Shown: positions 1-5,950 of the stretch, in pieces | Layout of the letters: the number at the start of each line of letters is the position of its first letter | How positions within the stretch are numbered: position 1 is the stretch's first letter | Assembly (NCBI GenBank): GCA_027004335.1 | Contig: JALTID010000142.1 | Coordinates: forward strand, 1-9,604 | Source: a bacterium | GTDB taxonomy: Bacteria > JALSQH01 | DNA: 9,604 nucleotides | Direction of reading: 5' to 3' | Notes under the pieces: generated by a model | Seen by the model: the letters and a program-made list of their open reading frames with translations, nothing else | What the model was told of the DNA's origin: nothing | Databases searched by the model: none | Position numbers and translations under genes: made by a program

Positions 1-482
1 GTAGGAAGCCTGTCTATATCCAACTCCCCAGTTACCTGTACAACCCTCCTCCCATTCTCCGAAGTAAAAGCTTCCCACTTAACATTCTTAAAATACTTGT
101 AATTATCAAAGGCCTCTCCAACAGTGATTGACTTATCAAAATCCAGAATGCCACCTTTCACAAGAGCAACATCGCTTGTTGTTTCTTTTATTCCACTTGC
201 AAGAATCCCAACAAAAAACAGCCCGAAAAATCCCAGAACAATGACTCTTCGGGTTTGAGGAACATCAACAGGATGCTCCTTGGCTTTTTCGATTAGTTCT
301 TTTCTCTTTATTAGATAGAGAGGAAATCCAATGATCCACAGCAGCCAGGTTACTACTGCCCATCCCCCCGCAGACATATTTGTAAAGCTCTTCTCCCCTG
401 GAATTTTCCCTATCTTGTTCTTTGTTGCATCGTAATAAACCCAGAAGGCTGAAGCAATTATAATTAATGCTATGTAATTCAT
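1..482 (-). CDS. Uncharacterised membrane protein, 5' part only (runs off the left edge)
   Basis: Reading leftward from an ATG at 482-480 gives 160 open codons before the window ends, so the C-terminus is missing. A G-run (complement of 486-493, AAGGGGGG) lies 3 nt before the start and serves as ribosome binding site. Residues 1-18 form a hydrophobic helix, about 40-58 a second (ending in FPLYLIKR), and about 79-97 a third. A soluble region follows, containing TVGEAFDNYKYFKNVKWEAF and then VVQVTGELD. The pattern TVGxAFD...W..F...G..VV...GEL is one I associate with small domains at the end of bacterial membrane proteins and lipoproteins of unknown role. I assign no function. The gene is divergent from the regulator operon and has its own promoter about 115 nt upstream of the start. 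Confidence 0.75.
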   Translation of the reverse strand, partial: MNYIALIIIASAFWVYYDATKNKIGKIPGEKSFTNMSAGGWAVVTWLLWIIGFPLYLIKRKELIEKAKEHPVDVPQTRRVIVLGFFGLFFVGILASGIKETTSDVALVKGGILDFDKSITVGEAFDNYKYFKNVKWEAFTSENGRRVVQVTGELDIDRLP

Positions 483-589
483 TTTCCCCCCTTGTTTTTT
501 TACTCTAAATTCCACTATTTGTTAAATACAACTTAAGTGCCACAAATGCAACCCACTGAAAATAAAACTTTTCTTTTAATAAAATAAAT

Positions 590-602
590 CTATCCTCAAA
601 TT
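590..602. repeat. 13-bp direct repeat CTATCCTCAAATT, copy 1
   Basis: The same 13 bases recur at 743-755. This copy lies at the -10 box and expected transcription start of the leftward promoter. The second copy covers the -10 box of the rightward promoter. A shared regulator site is possible, but the two copies face the same way on the plus strand while the promoters face opposite ways, so chance is not excluded. Confidence 0.45.
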
Positions 603-630
603 TTATACATAAGTTTTAGAAAATTGACAA
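602..630 (-). promoter_or_regulatory. Sigma-70-type promoter for the leftward membrane-protein gene
   Basis: On the minus strand, TTGTCA (complement of 625-630) and TATAAA (complement of 602-607) are separated by exactly 17 nt. Each box matches the consensus at 5 of 6 positions. Transcription would start near 595, leaving a leader of about 113 nt before the ATG at 482. An A+T-rich inverted repeat (AAAATT at 620-625, AATTTT at 630-635) overlaps the -35 box. The assignment rests on sequence match only. Confidence 0.6.
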
Positions 631-720
631 ATTTTAACCAAATTTCTCCCTTTCAAAACTAAATATACTGCTCACCATGGTAGAAAATATTTATCCCTTC
701 TTACATTTACCGGCGTTAGC

Positions 721-749
721 TTGACAATTAGGTTACTATATGCTATCCT
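721..749 (+). promoter_or_regulatory. Promoter of the regulator / glycyl radical enzyme operon
   Basis: A perfect -35 box TTGACA (721-726) and a -10 box TATCCT (744-749, 4 of 6 consensus bases) are separated by 17 nt. Transcription would start near 756, inside the operator at 755-765. It is the only convincing rightward promoter before the four-gene operon. Confidence 0.7.
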
Positions 750-755
750 CAAATT
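743..755. repeat. 13-bp direct repeat CTATCCTCAAATT, copy 2
   Basis: Identical to 590-602. This copy includes the -10 box (TATCCT, 744-749) of the operon promoter and ends at the first base of the FadR-type operator. Only this copy is followed by the TGGT...ACCA operator. Confidence 0.45.
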
Positions 756-765
756 GGTACGACCA
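755..765. promoter_or_regulatory. FadR/GntR-type operator TGGTACGACCA
   Basis: TGGT-ACG-ACCA is a perfect inverted repeat with a 3-nt centre. It matches the published FadR-subfamily operator consensus TNGTNNNACNA exactly. It sits on the expected transcription start of the operon promoter and 20 nt before the start codon of a FadR-family regulator. A bound repressor would block RNA polymerase, so negative autoregulation of the whole operon is the natural inference. I did not see another copy of this exact site in the other intergenic regions. Confidence 0.7.
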
Positions 766-785
766 TTGAACCAGTGGAGGTGATA

Positions 786-1523
786 ATGGATTTTCTGGGA
801 AAAATTGAGCCCTTGAAGCCCCAGAGGATTTCCGATGAAATTCTCAATATCCTGGTAGAAGAGATCCTAACAGGAAAATTTTCATCGGGTGACAAACTCC
901 CACCAGAAAGGATGCTGGCTGAAAAATTTGGTGTCCACCGCAACAGTGTAAGAGAAGCCATAAAAAAATTAGAAATGCTTGGCCTGGTAGAGGTTAAGCA
1001 GGGCAACGGCTCTCTTATAAAAGCCATAGATAAAGAGGGGAATATCCTTCTATTGGGATACATTTTTGAGCATCCAGAATTTGTAACTCTGAAAATTTTA
1101 AAAGATCTGCTGAGATTCAGATATCTTCTTGAGACAGATGCCGCAGAGCAGGCAGCAACAATGAGAAGCGAAAAAGAACTGGTTTTACTGAATGAAATCC
1201 TTTATCAGGAAGAGAGAAATTTCAGCAATTCACCAATTTTTTCTCAGCTGGATTATGAACTACATCAGCAGATTATTACTGCTTCAAAAAATGTAGTTCT
1301 TCAGCTTGTTATAAACTCTATAAAAAATACCTATCTCACTTTTTCAGGAATTTTCTTCAGTGAAGTAGAAGTGATCCCATTCGTATATGAAAGACATGTA
1401 AGGCTAATTGACGCAATAAAAGAAAAAAATGGGAAACTTGCAAGGAAAATAATGGAGGAACTTTTAATCCATGGAGAGGAACATCTCCTTAAAAAACTCC
1501 AGAAGGGAGGGAGCTATGAGTAA
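786..1523 (+). CDS. FadR-subfamily GntR transcriptional regulator
   Basis: This 245-residue protein has a GntR winged helix-turn-helix at about 12-78 (LPPERMLAEKFGVHRNSVRE, with R52 and R56 as probable DNA-contacting arginines) and an all-helical FCD ligand-binding domain at about 103-240. The ATG at 786 is chosen because GGAGGTG (776-782) is placed correctly before it; a GTG at 774 would lie upstream of that site. In FCD proteins three His and one Asp usually bind a metal. D156, H160 and H204 are present, but the usual last His (M-x-x-H) appears as Leu226, with His229 one turn later. FCD regulators typically sense small organic acids and are released from DNA by them. Its position at the head of the operon and the operator at its promoter suggest it senses the substrate or product of the downstream enzyme. 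The ligand cannot be read from sequence. The stop overlaps the next start by 8 nt. Confidence 0.92.
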   Translation: MDFLGKIEPLKPQRISDEILNILVEEILTGKFSSGDKLPPERMLAEKFGVHRNSVREAIKKLEMLGLVEVKQGNGSLIKAIDKEGNILLLGYIFEHPEFVTLKILKDLLRFRYLLETDAAEQAATMRSEKELVLLNEILYQEERNFSNSPIFSQLDYELHQQIITASKNVVLQLVINSIKNTYLTFSGIFFSEVEVIPFVYERHVRLIDAIKEKNGKLARKIMEELLIHGEEHLLKKLQKGGSYE

Positions 1524-3915
1524 AGAATCAGCAACAGTAAGAATCTGGAAACCCTCAGAAAAACTACCCCCCAGAATTAAGAAACTGAGAGATGAGTATT
1601 TTTCATTCTACGACAGAGATTATTTTAGAAATGAGGTGAGGGCATACACCACGGGAATGCCCGGTGATCCGGTATGGTCACCTCACAACTGGGGGGTAGT
1701 CCCCGAACTTTTTCCATTCATGAAAGGGATGTTTGATGCATTGAGAGCTTTGGCTGAAGAAGTTAAAGTGCCTGATGATTTCTGGAAACATACCATTGCA
1801 TATAGAAGAGGATTATTCTTTAAAATTGTTTTAGAAAAATATCTGCCGGTAAAAATCCTTGAGCAGGAGCTGATTGTAGGATCATATTTCAATACAGCCC
1901 TCTCCAAGGTTCTTAGACCTGATGAGCAAAAAGAGTGGTATAAAAGAGAATTCCGCTGGTATAAGAAACTTGAATTTTTAAATGATGTGGGAATTGGAAA
2001 TACCGGTGCAATCCCTGGACACATCATTCCCAATTATCCAAAAGTTTTAAAGATGGGTATGAAAGGGATCGTGGAGTATATTGAAAGTGAGATTGAGAAA
2101 GAAACAGATAAAGAAAAGATAGAGTTTCTCCAGTCCATGATTCTATCTTTAGAAAGTGCAAAGATGCTATCTGAGCGTTACAGCTGGGAGGCAAGAAAAC
2201 TGGCTCAGGAAGAAAAAGACCCTCAGAGAAAGGAAGAGTTAGAGGAGATCGCAAGGATCACGGCAAAAGTACCATGGGAACCAGCTGAAACCTTCTGGGA
2301 GGCGCTCCAGTCCATCTGGATTACCCATATGCTGGTGATGGCAGCTGAATCTTACCCGGGTGCAGGTTTATCCCATGGGAGATTTGATCAATACATGTAT
2401 CCCTACTACAAAAAGGATATTGAAGAGGGCAGGATAACAAAGGAATTTGCCAGAGAGCTTCTCATGGCATACTGGATCAAGCACAACTATGTGTATGATT
2501 ATCAAGGAAGAGTTGGGCAGAATCAGGGAATTAATTCCGGTTTTGGCCAGTTGATGACTCTAAGCGGGAAGGGTCCCAATGGTGAAGATATGACCAATGA
2601 GTTAACATGGTTGATTTTTGATGTGATTGAAGATATGAATTTACTGGAGCCAAAACCAAATATAAGAGTGCATAAAAATACCCCGGAACCCGTTCTCAAA
2701 AGGATCACTTCCATGGTAACCAAAACACAGGGCTCACCTTTCCTCATTAATTTTGATGAACAGGCAATTAAAGGACTTCTCTGGCAGGGGATGCCAGAAG
2801 AAGAAGTATGGGATTACGCTCCAGTAGGCTGTCTTGAAAATACTTTTCAGGGCAAGGATAGATCAGGAACAGTTGATGTGAATATTAATCTTTTAAAGGC
2901 CATAGAATTGACTCTTTTTAACGGCAGGGATATCAGAACAGGCAAAAGAATAGGATTGAAAACAGGTGACCCCAGAAAATTCAAAACATTTGAGGAGTTC
3001 AAACAAGCTTTCGTAAAACAGCTTAAATATATCATTGATAAACTTCTTGAACTTGCCATGGAGGCTGATGCCATAAGGGCAAAATTTGAACCCATTCCCT
3101 ATCTCTCTGCAATTGTTGATGGTTGTATTGAAAAAAGAAAGGATGTTACAGCAGGAGGCCCAGTGTACAACTTTATCACCGTGGAGGGGATCGGCCTTGC
3201 CAACACAGCTGACTCCCTCACAGCAGCTAAAAAACTTGTGTTTGAAGAGAAAAAGATTTCAATGGACGAGTTACTCTACCATATCCAGAATAATTTTGAG
3301 GGCAGAGAAGGTGAAAAGATCAGACAGATACTGATAAATAAAGCACCTAAATATGGCAATGATAATGATGAAGCTGATGCTATGGCACGATTTGTTTCGC
3401 AACTCTGGACAAAATATGTATTTACCAAAAAAAGTCCAACAACAGGAAGGAGATTTAGAGGAGGTTACCTCTCATGGAATTACTGGATAGCATACGCACC
3501 TGCTGTATCAGCCACCCCTGATGGTAGAAGGAGGGGAACATTTCTTGCCAATGCAATTGGACCTATTGACGGAATGGCAAAAAAAGGACCCACGGCGGAA
3601 GCACTTTCTGTGGGTAAATTAGGACTTGAAACAGCACCAAATGGGGATTCCCACACCATGAATTTCAGTCCTGCGATGCTAAGAGACGAAGAGCATGTAG
3701 AAAAAATGGCAAATTTCCTGAGAACTTATAACGAAAAAGGTGGCACTGCTCTGCAGATCAACATAATTGATGCTGATACACTGAGAGAGGCGCAGAAGCA
3801 TCCAGAAGATTACCAAAACCTTCTTGTAAGGATCACAGGCTACAATGCCTACTTTGTGATGTTAGGTAAGGAAATGCAGGATGAAATTATTGCAAGAGAA
3901 TCGCATAAGCTATAA
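1516..3915 (+). CDS. Glycyl radical enzyme of the pyruvate formate-lyase superfamily, substrate unknown
   Basis: This 799-residue enzyme has both hallmarks of the family: the active-site cysteine in GCLE (C439, E441) and the C-terminal glycyl radical loop RITGYNAYF with G775, 24 residues from the end. The ATG at 1516 follows GGGAGGGAG (1505-1513) and overlaps the regulator's stop, which implies coupled translation. Other family blocks are ELIVG (118-122), GHIIPNYPKVLKMG (168-181), GRFDQYMYPYYKKDIEEGR (288-306), VDGCIEKRKDVTAGGP (534-549) and the ending EMQDEIIAR. True pyruvate formate-lyase has two adjacent active-site cysteines; here there is one Cys plus Glu two residues on, as in glycerol and diol dehydratases, choline lyase, isethionate lyase and arylacetate decarboxylases. 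Those usually read GCxEP, but this one reads GCLEN. The N-terminal 120 residues, rich in Trp and Phe, do not resemble the well-known members I can recall. An alkylsuccinate synthase-like or PflD-like role is possible. No reaction is assigned. The enzyme would be cytoplasmic and oxygen-sensitive. Confidence 0.93.
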   Translation: MSKESATVRIWKPSEKLPPRIKKLRDEYFSFYDRDYFRNEVRAYTTGMPGDPVWSPHNWGVVPELFPFMKGMFDALRALAEEVKVPDDFWKHTIAYRRGLFFKIVLEKYLPVKILEQELIVGSYFNTALSKVLRPDEQKEWYKREFRWYKKLEFLNDVGIGNTGAIPGHIIPNYPKVLKMGMKGIVEYIESEIEKETDKEKIEFLQSMILSLESAKMLSERYSWEARKLAQEEKDPQRKEELEEIARITAKVPWEPAETFWEALQSIWITHMLVMAAESYPGAGLSHGRFDQYMYPYYKKDIEEGRITKEFARELLMAYWIKHNYVYDYQGRVGQNQGINSGFGQLMTLSGKGPNGEDMTNELTWLIFDVIEDMNLLEPKPNIRVHKNTPEPVLKRITSMVTKTQGSPFLINFDEQAIKGLLWQGMPEEEVWDYAPVGCLENTFQGKDRSGTVDVNINLLKAIELTLFNGRDIRTGKRIGLKTGDPRKFKTFEEFKQAFVKQLKYIIDKLLELAMEADAIRAKFEPIPYLSAIVDGCIEKRKDVTAGGPVYNFITVEGIGLANTADSLTAAKKLVFEEKKISMDELLYHIQNNFEGREGEKIRQILINKAPKYGNDNDEADAMARFVSQLWTKYVFTKKSPTTGRRFRGGYLSWNYWIAYAPAVSATPDGRRRGTFLANAIGPIDGMAKKGPTAEALSVGKLGLETAPNGDSHTMNFSPAMLRDEEHVEKMANFLRTYNEKGGTALQINIIDADTLREAQKHPEDYQNLLVRITGYNAYFVMLGKEMQDEIIARESHKL

Positions 3916-4849
3916 TACTGATGAAAACTACGCTATGATCTTTAATATCGAGCGTTTCAGTACCGAAGATGGACCGGGGATAAGGACCACCGTCTTTTTT
4001 AAAGGATGCCCGCTTAAATGCCCATGGTGTCACAATCCAGAGAGTATTGACAGGAATCCTCAGCTTGTATGGTACTCAGTAAGATGTATTGCCACCATGG
4101 ATTGCATTAAAGCATGTAAAGAAAATGCCCTTCAGCTCACCCCCGAGGGGATGTACATAGACAGAATAAAATGTACCGCATGTGGTGATTGTGTTGAAGC
4201 GTGCCCATCAGGTGCTCTGGAGCTTATAGGAGAATATAAGAGTGTGGAAGAAATATTTGATGAGGTTATGAGGGACAACTCTTTTTACAAAAACTCCGAA
4301 GGAGGAGTAACCTTCGGAGGAGGAGAACCATTACTCCAGTATTACCCTTTAACCAGGCTTGCCATGATGTTCAAAGAAGCAGGTGTCCATACGGCTCTTG
4401 ATACTACTGCTTTTACTGCTAAAAAAATCCTAAATATGGTTCTTCCCTACATTGATCTTGTTCTTCTTGATCTCAAACAGATGGACCCAGAGCTTCATAT
4501 AAAATATACAGGAGTACCCAACAAAACAATACTTGAAAATGCAAAATATATTTCTCAGGTTCATAAGAAGAAGATCTGGGTGAGAACCCCTGTGATTCCT
4601 GGGTATACTGACCAGGATGAAAATATTGAAGCTGTGGCGAAATTCATTAAAGAAAATCTTCCCACATGTGAGCGTTATGATCTTCTTGCCTTTAACAACA
4701 CCTGCAAGGATAAATATGATAGATTGGGGATAAAATTTGAATTGGCTGACACTCCACTAATGAGGAGAGGAAGAATGCAGCAACTCCTTGATCTGGCAGT
4801 AAGAAAAGGAATCCCCACTACTTACTGGACAGGAACAGTTAGAGATTAA
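3881..4849 (+). CDS. Glycyl radical enzyme activating enzyme (radical SAM) with ferredoxin-like insert
   Basis: This 322-residue protein would cleave S-adenosylmethionine to place the radical on G775 of the upstream enzyme. It has DGPGIRTTVFFKGCPLKCPWC with the radical-SAM motif CxxxCxxC (C43, C47, C50), a ferredoxin-like insert at about 65-115, a glycine-rich SAM motif (GGVTFGGGEP, 141-150, where SGGEP is usual), and the activase block VLLDLKQMDPELHIKYTGV. The insert is odd. Its second half is a full CxxCxxCxxxC (C98, C101, C104, C108), but the first reads C69-x5-C75-x3-C79, with Thr72 where the second Cys should be. The start is uncertain: ATG 3881 overlaps the upstream gene by 35 nt and has AAGGA 8 nt before it, inside conserved upstream coding sequence. 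ATG 3935 would give 304 residues starting just before IERFSTEDGPG, but has no clear ribosome binding site. Function is confident; start moderate. Confidence 0.93.
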   Translation: MKLLQENRISYNTDENYAMIFNIERFSTEDGPGIRTTVFFKGCPLKCPWCHNPESIDRNPQLVWYSVRCIATMDCIKACKENALQLTPEGMYIDRIKCTACGDCVEACPSGALELIGEYKSVEEIFDEVMRDNSFYKNSEGGVTFGGGEPLLQYYPLTRLAMMFKEAGVHTALDTTAFTAKKILNMVLPYIDLVLLDLKQMDPELHIKYTGVPNKTILENAKYISQVHKKKIWVRTPVIPGYTDQDENIEAVAKFIKENLPTCERYDLLAFNNTCKDKYDRLGIKFELADTPLMRRGRMQQLLDLAVRKGIPTTYWTGTVRD

Positions 4850-4860
4850 GGAGGTAAACC

Positions 4861-5685
4861 ATGCTCTCAAAAGGAGCTCTTGAAATATTCAGAGGACCGT
4901 TAAATCCAAAATTTCTCGCCACTGTGGGTGAGGATGGAAGGCCCAATGTGGTTCTTATAATCTCCATCACTGCTCCCACAGATGATCATCTTGCTTTCGG
5001 GGAATTTATGATATGGAAAACAAAGAAAAATCTCCTGAACAATAATAAAATATACATATATGCCTTTACACAGAAGTTCAAAGCAACTGCAGGAAGAGCA
5101 CTCTTCAAGGGTTTTGTTAAAATGGGCCCAGAGGTTGACTATATAAACAACATGGATCTCTTCAGATACAACGCCTATACAGGAATAAGAAGCGCAGGGA
5201 TCATTCAGCCACTTTCAGAATTTCCCACTTTCAGAATACCAATAGTGTCCAGTCTTACCGGAATGGGATTACTTCAGGCAGGTAAGACACTTTTCAGGTT
5301 AACCAACAGAAAATCAGAGATTGAAATTCCAGAAGCAGTAAGAGAAAAATTTGATAAACTACTTGGCTTCAAAGTTATCTCTTTTGTAGAAGAAGACGGA
5401 TTCCCGGTAATTTTCCTCACCATGGCAATGAAACTTGTTGGAGATCATCTTATATTTCCCATCAACGGCCAGAACAAAAAAATTAAGAAGTTTCAAGAAG
5501 GTTCTCCTGTGGCAGTTGATATTCTTACTCTTGAACCAGCTTCCTATCAGCTCAAAGGAATATATGAAGGATACTCCCGCTGGGGGACTACCCCTGTAGG
5601 AAAAATCAAAGTCACAGAGGTGTATTCTGCTTCTCCTCCAGTACCGGGAAAGTTGATAAGCAGCGCAGAAGGAAGAGAACCTTAA
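4861..5685 (+). CDS. Tandem FMN-binding split-barrel (pyridoxamine-phosphate-oxidase-like) protein
   Basis: This 274-residue soluble protein seems to contain two split-barrel domains. Domain one (about 1-115) has KFLATVGEDGRPNVV and then FGEFMIWKTKKNL, a pattern typical of flavin-binding pyridoxamine 5'-phosphate oxidase-like proteins, where the KT-x-x-NL segment helps hold the FMN phosphate. A linker (about 115-165) is followed by a second, weaker domain (about 167-262) with FKVISFVEEDGFPVIF and DHLIFPINGQNKKIKKFQEG. Translation starts at an ATG preceded by a perfect AAGGAGGT (4848-4855) that overlaps the stop of the activating enzyme, so it is the last gene of the operon. There is no signal peptide or membrane segment. 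Its job is unknown. It may be an oxidoreductase acting on the radical enzyme's substrate or product, an electron supplier for activation, or a protectant against oxygen; each is inference. Pyridoxamine-phosphate oxidase itself is unlikely given the double-domain layout. Confidence 0.75.
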   Translation: MLSKGALEIFRGPLNPKFLATVGEDGRPNVVLIISITAPTDDHLAFGEFMIWKTKKNLLNNNKIYIYAFTQKFKATAGRALFKGFVKMGPEVDYINNMDLFRYNAYTGIRSAGIIQPLSEFPTFRIPIVSSLTGMGLLQAGKTLFRLTNRKSEIEIPEAVREKFDKLLGFKVISFVEEDGFPVIFLTMAMKLVGDHLIFPINGQNKKIKKFQEGSPVAVDILTLEPASYQLKGIYEGYSRWGTTPVGKIKVTEVYSASPPVPGKLISSAEGREP

Positions 5686-5705
5686 GAAATTCTTAATCTT
5701 AAGAA
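5682..5705. repeat. Palindrome TTAAGAA-A-TTCTTAA plus a third TTAAGAA, over the operon's last stop codon
   Basis: TTAAGAA (5682-5688) and TTCTTAA (5690-5696) form a perfect inverted repeat around one base, and a further TTAAGAA follows at 5699-5705. The TAA stop of the flavoprotein gene is inside the first arm. The hairpin would be weak and no long T-run follows, so it is not a convincing terminator. It could affect mRNA 3' stability or bind a protein. Confidence 0.4.
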
Positions 5706-5871
5706 CAGATAATAATTCCCTTTAACAACCTGATCGTTTTGATATAACCATATTGGTGATTTGATAGTCTCAACGACAGATATGTGAGATGGCGAAGCAC
5801 AGGAGAGACAAAAAATCTTTTCCTCTGCAGGTCATACCTACCAAAAATTGTGGTGGAAATTGGGCAGATCG

Positions 5872-5890
5872 ATTGTATACATTATACAAT
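5872..5890. promoter_or_regulatory. Perfect 19-bp inverted repeat, likely operator upstream of icd
   Basis: ATTGTATA-CAT-TATACAAT is a perfect 8-3-8 inverted repeat ending one base before the -35 box (5892-5897) of the icd promoter. Dimeric regulators often bind such sites, and this place suits either an activator touching RNA polymerase or a repressor. It does not fit the FadR consensus, so the operon's regulator is not the obvious ligand. I do not recognise the regulator. Confidence 0.55.
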
Positions 5891-5891
5891 T

Positions 5892-5919
5892 TTGACATCA
5901 ATCTCATCCTCAATATAAT
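5892..5919 (+). promoter_or_regulatory. icd promoter, TTGACA-16-TATAAT
   Basis: Both hexamers match the sigma-70 consensus perfectly (5892-5897 and 5914-5919), with a 16-nt spacer. Transcription should start near 5926, about 25 nt before the ATG at 5951. The promoter lies within the 54-codon upstream in-frame extension, which argues that the extension is not translated. Confidence 0.8.
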
Positions 5920-5938
5920 AGAAGCAAATCAATTTGAT

Positions 5939-5946
5939 GGAGGTGA
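5939..5946 (+). promoter_or_regulatory. Ribosome binding site deciding the icd start
   Basis: GGAGGTGA lies 4 nt before ATG 5951. The alternative in-frame ATG at 5789 has no comparable site. Starting at 5951 gives 747 residues, close to the roughly 740 usual for monomeric isocitrate dehydrogenases. Confidence 0.85.
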
Positions 5947-5950
5947 AAAT

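Noticed and set aside
624-629. Rightward -35 box TTGACA
   Set aside because: No suitable -10 box lies 15-19 nt downstream; these bases are better explained as overlapping the leftward -35 box.
674-681. ACCATGGT palindrome in the divergent promoter region
   Set aside because: Only 8 bp with no spacer and no promoter next to it; expected by chance.
1471-1515. 15-codon upstream extension of the glycyl radical enzyme
   Set aside because: It lies wholly inside the regulator's coding region, while ATG 1516 has a strong ribosome binding site and the usual short overlap.
1683-2033. Minus-strand open frames inside the GRE and isocitrate dehydrogenase genes
   Set aside because: They lie antisense to confidently identified proteins, have no ribosome binding sites and encode no recognisable domains.
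3890-3916. Possible internal promoter (TTGCAA ... TATAAT at 3911-3916) before the activating enzyme
   Set aside because: The spacer is only 15 nt, the -35 box is weak, and the TATAAT is formed by the end of the GRE gene and its stop codon.
5747-5757. ACCA-TAT-TGGT palindrome as a second FadR operator
   Set aside because: The half-sites are in inverted order relative to TGGTNNNACCA, so it does not match the consensus; it is probably chance.
5789-5950. 54-codon in-frame N-terminal extension of isocitrate dehydrogenase
   Set aside because: It contains the palindrome, the consensus promoter and the ribosome binding site, gives a protein longer than the family, and lacks a good ribosome binding site at its own ATG.
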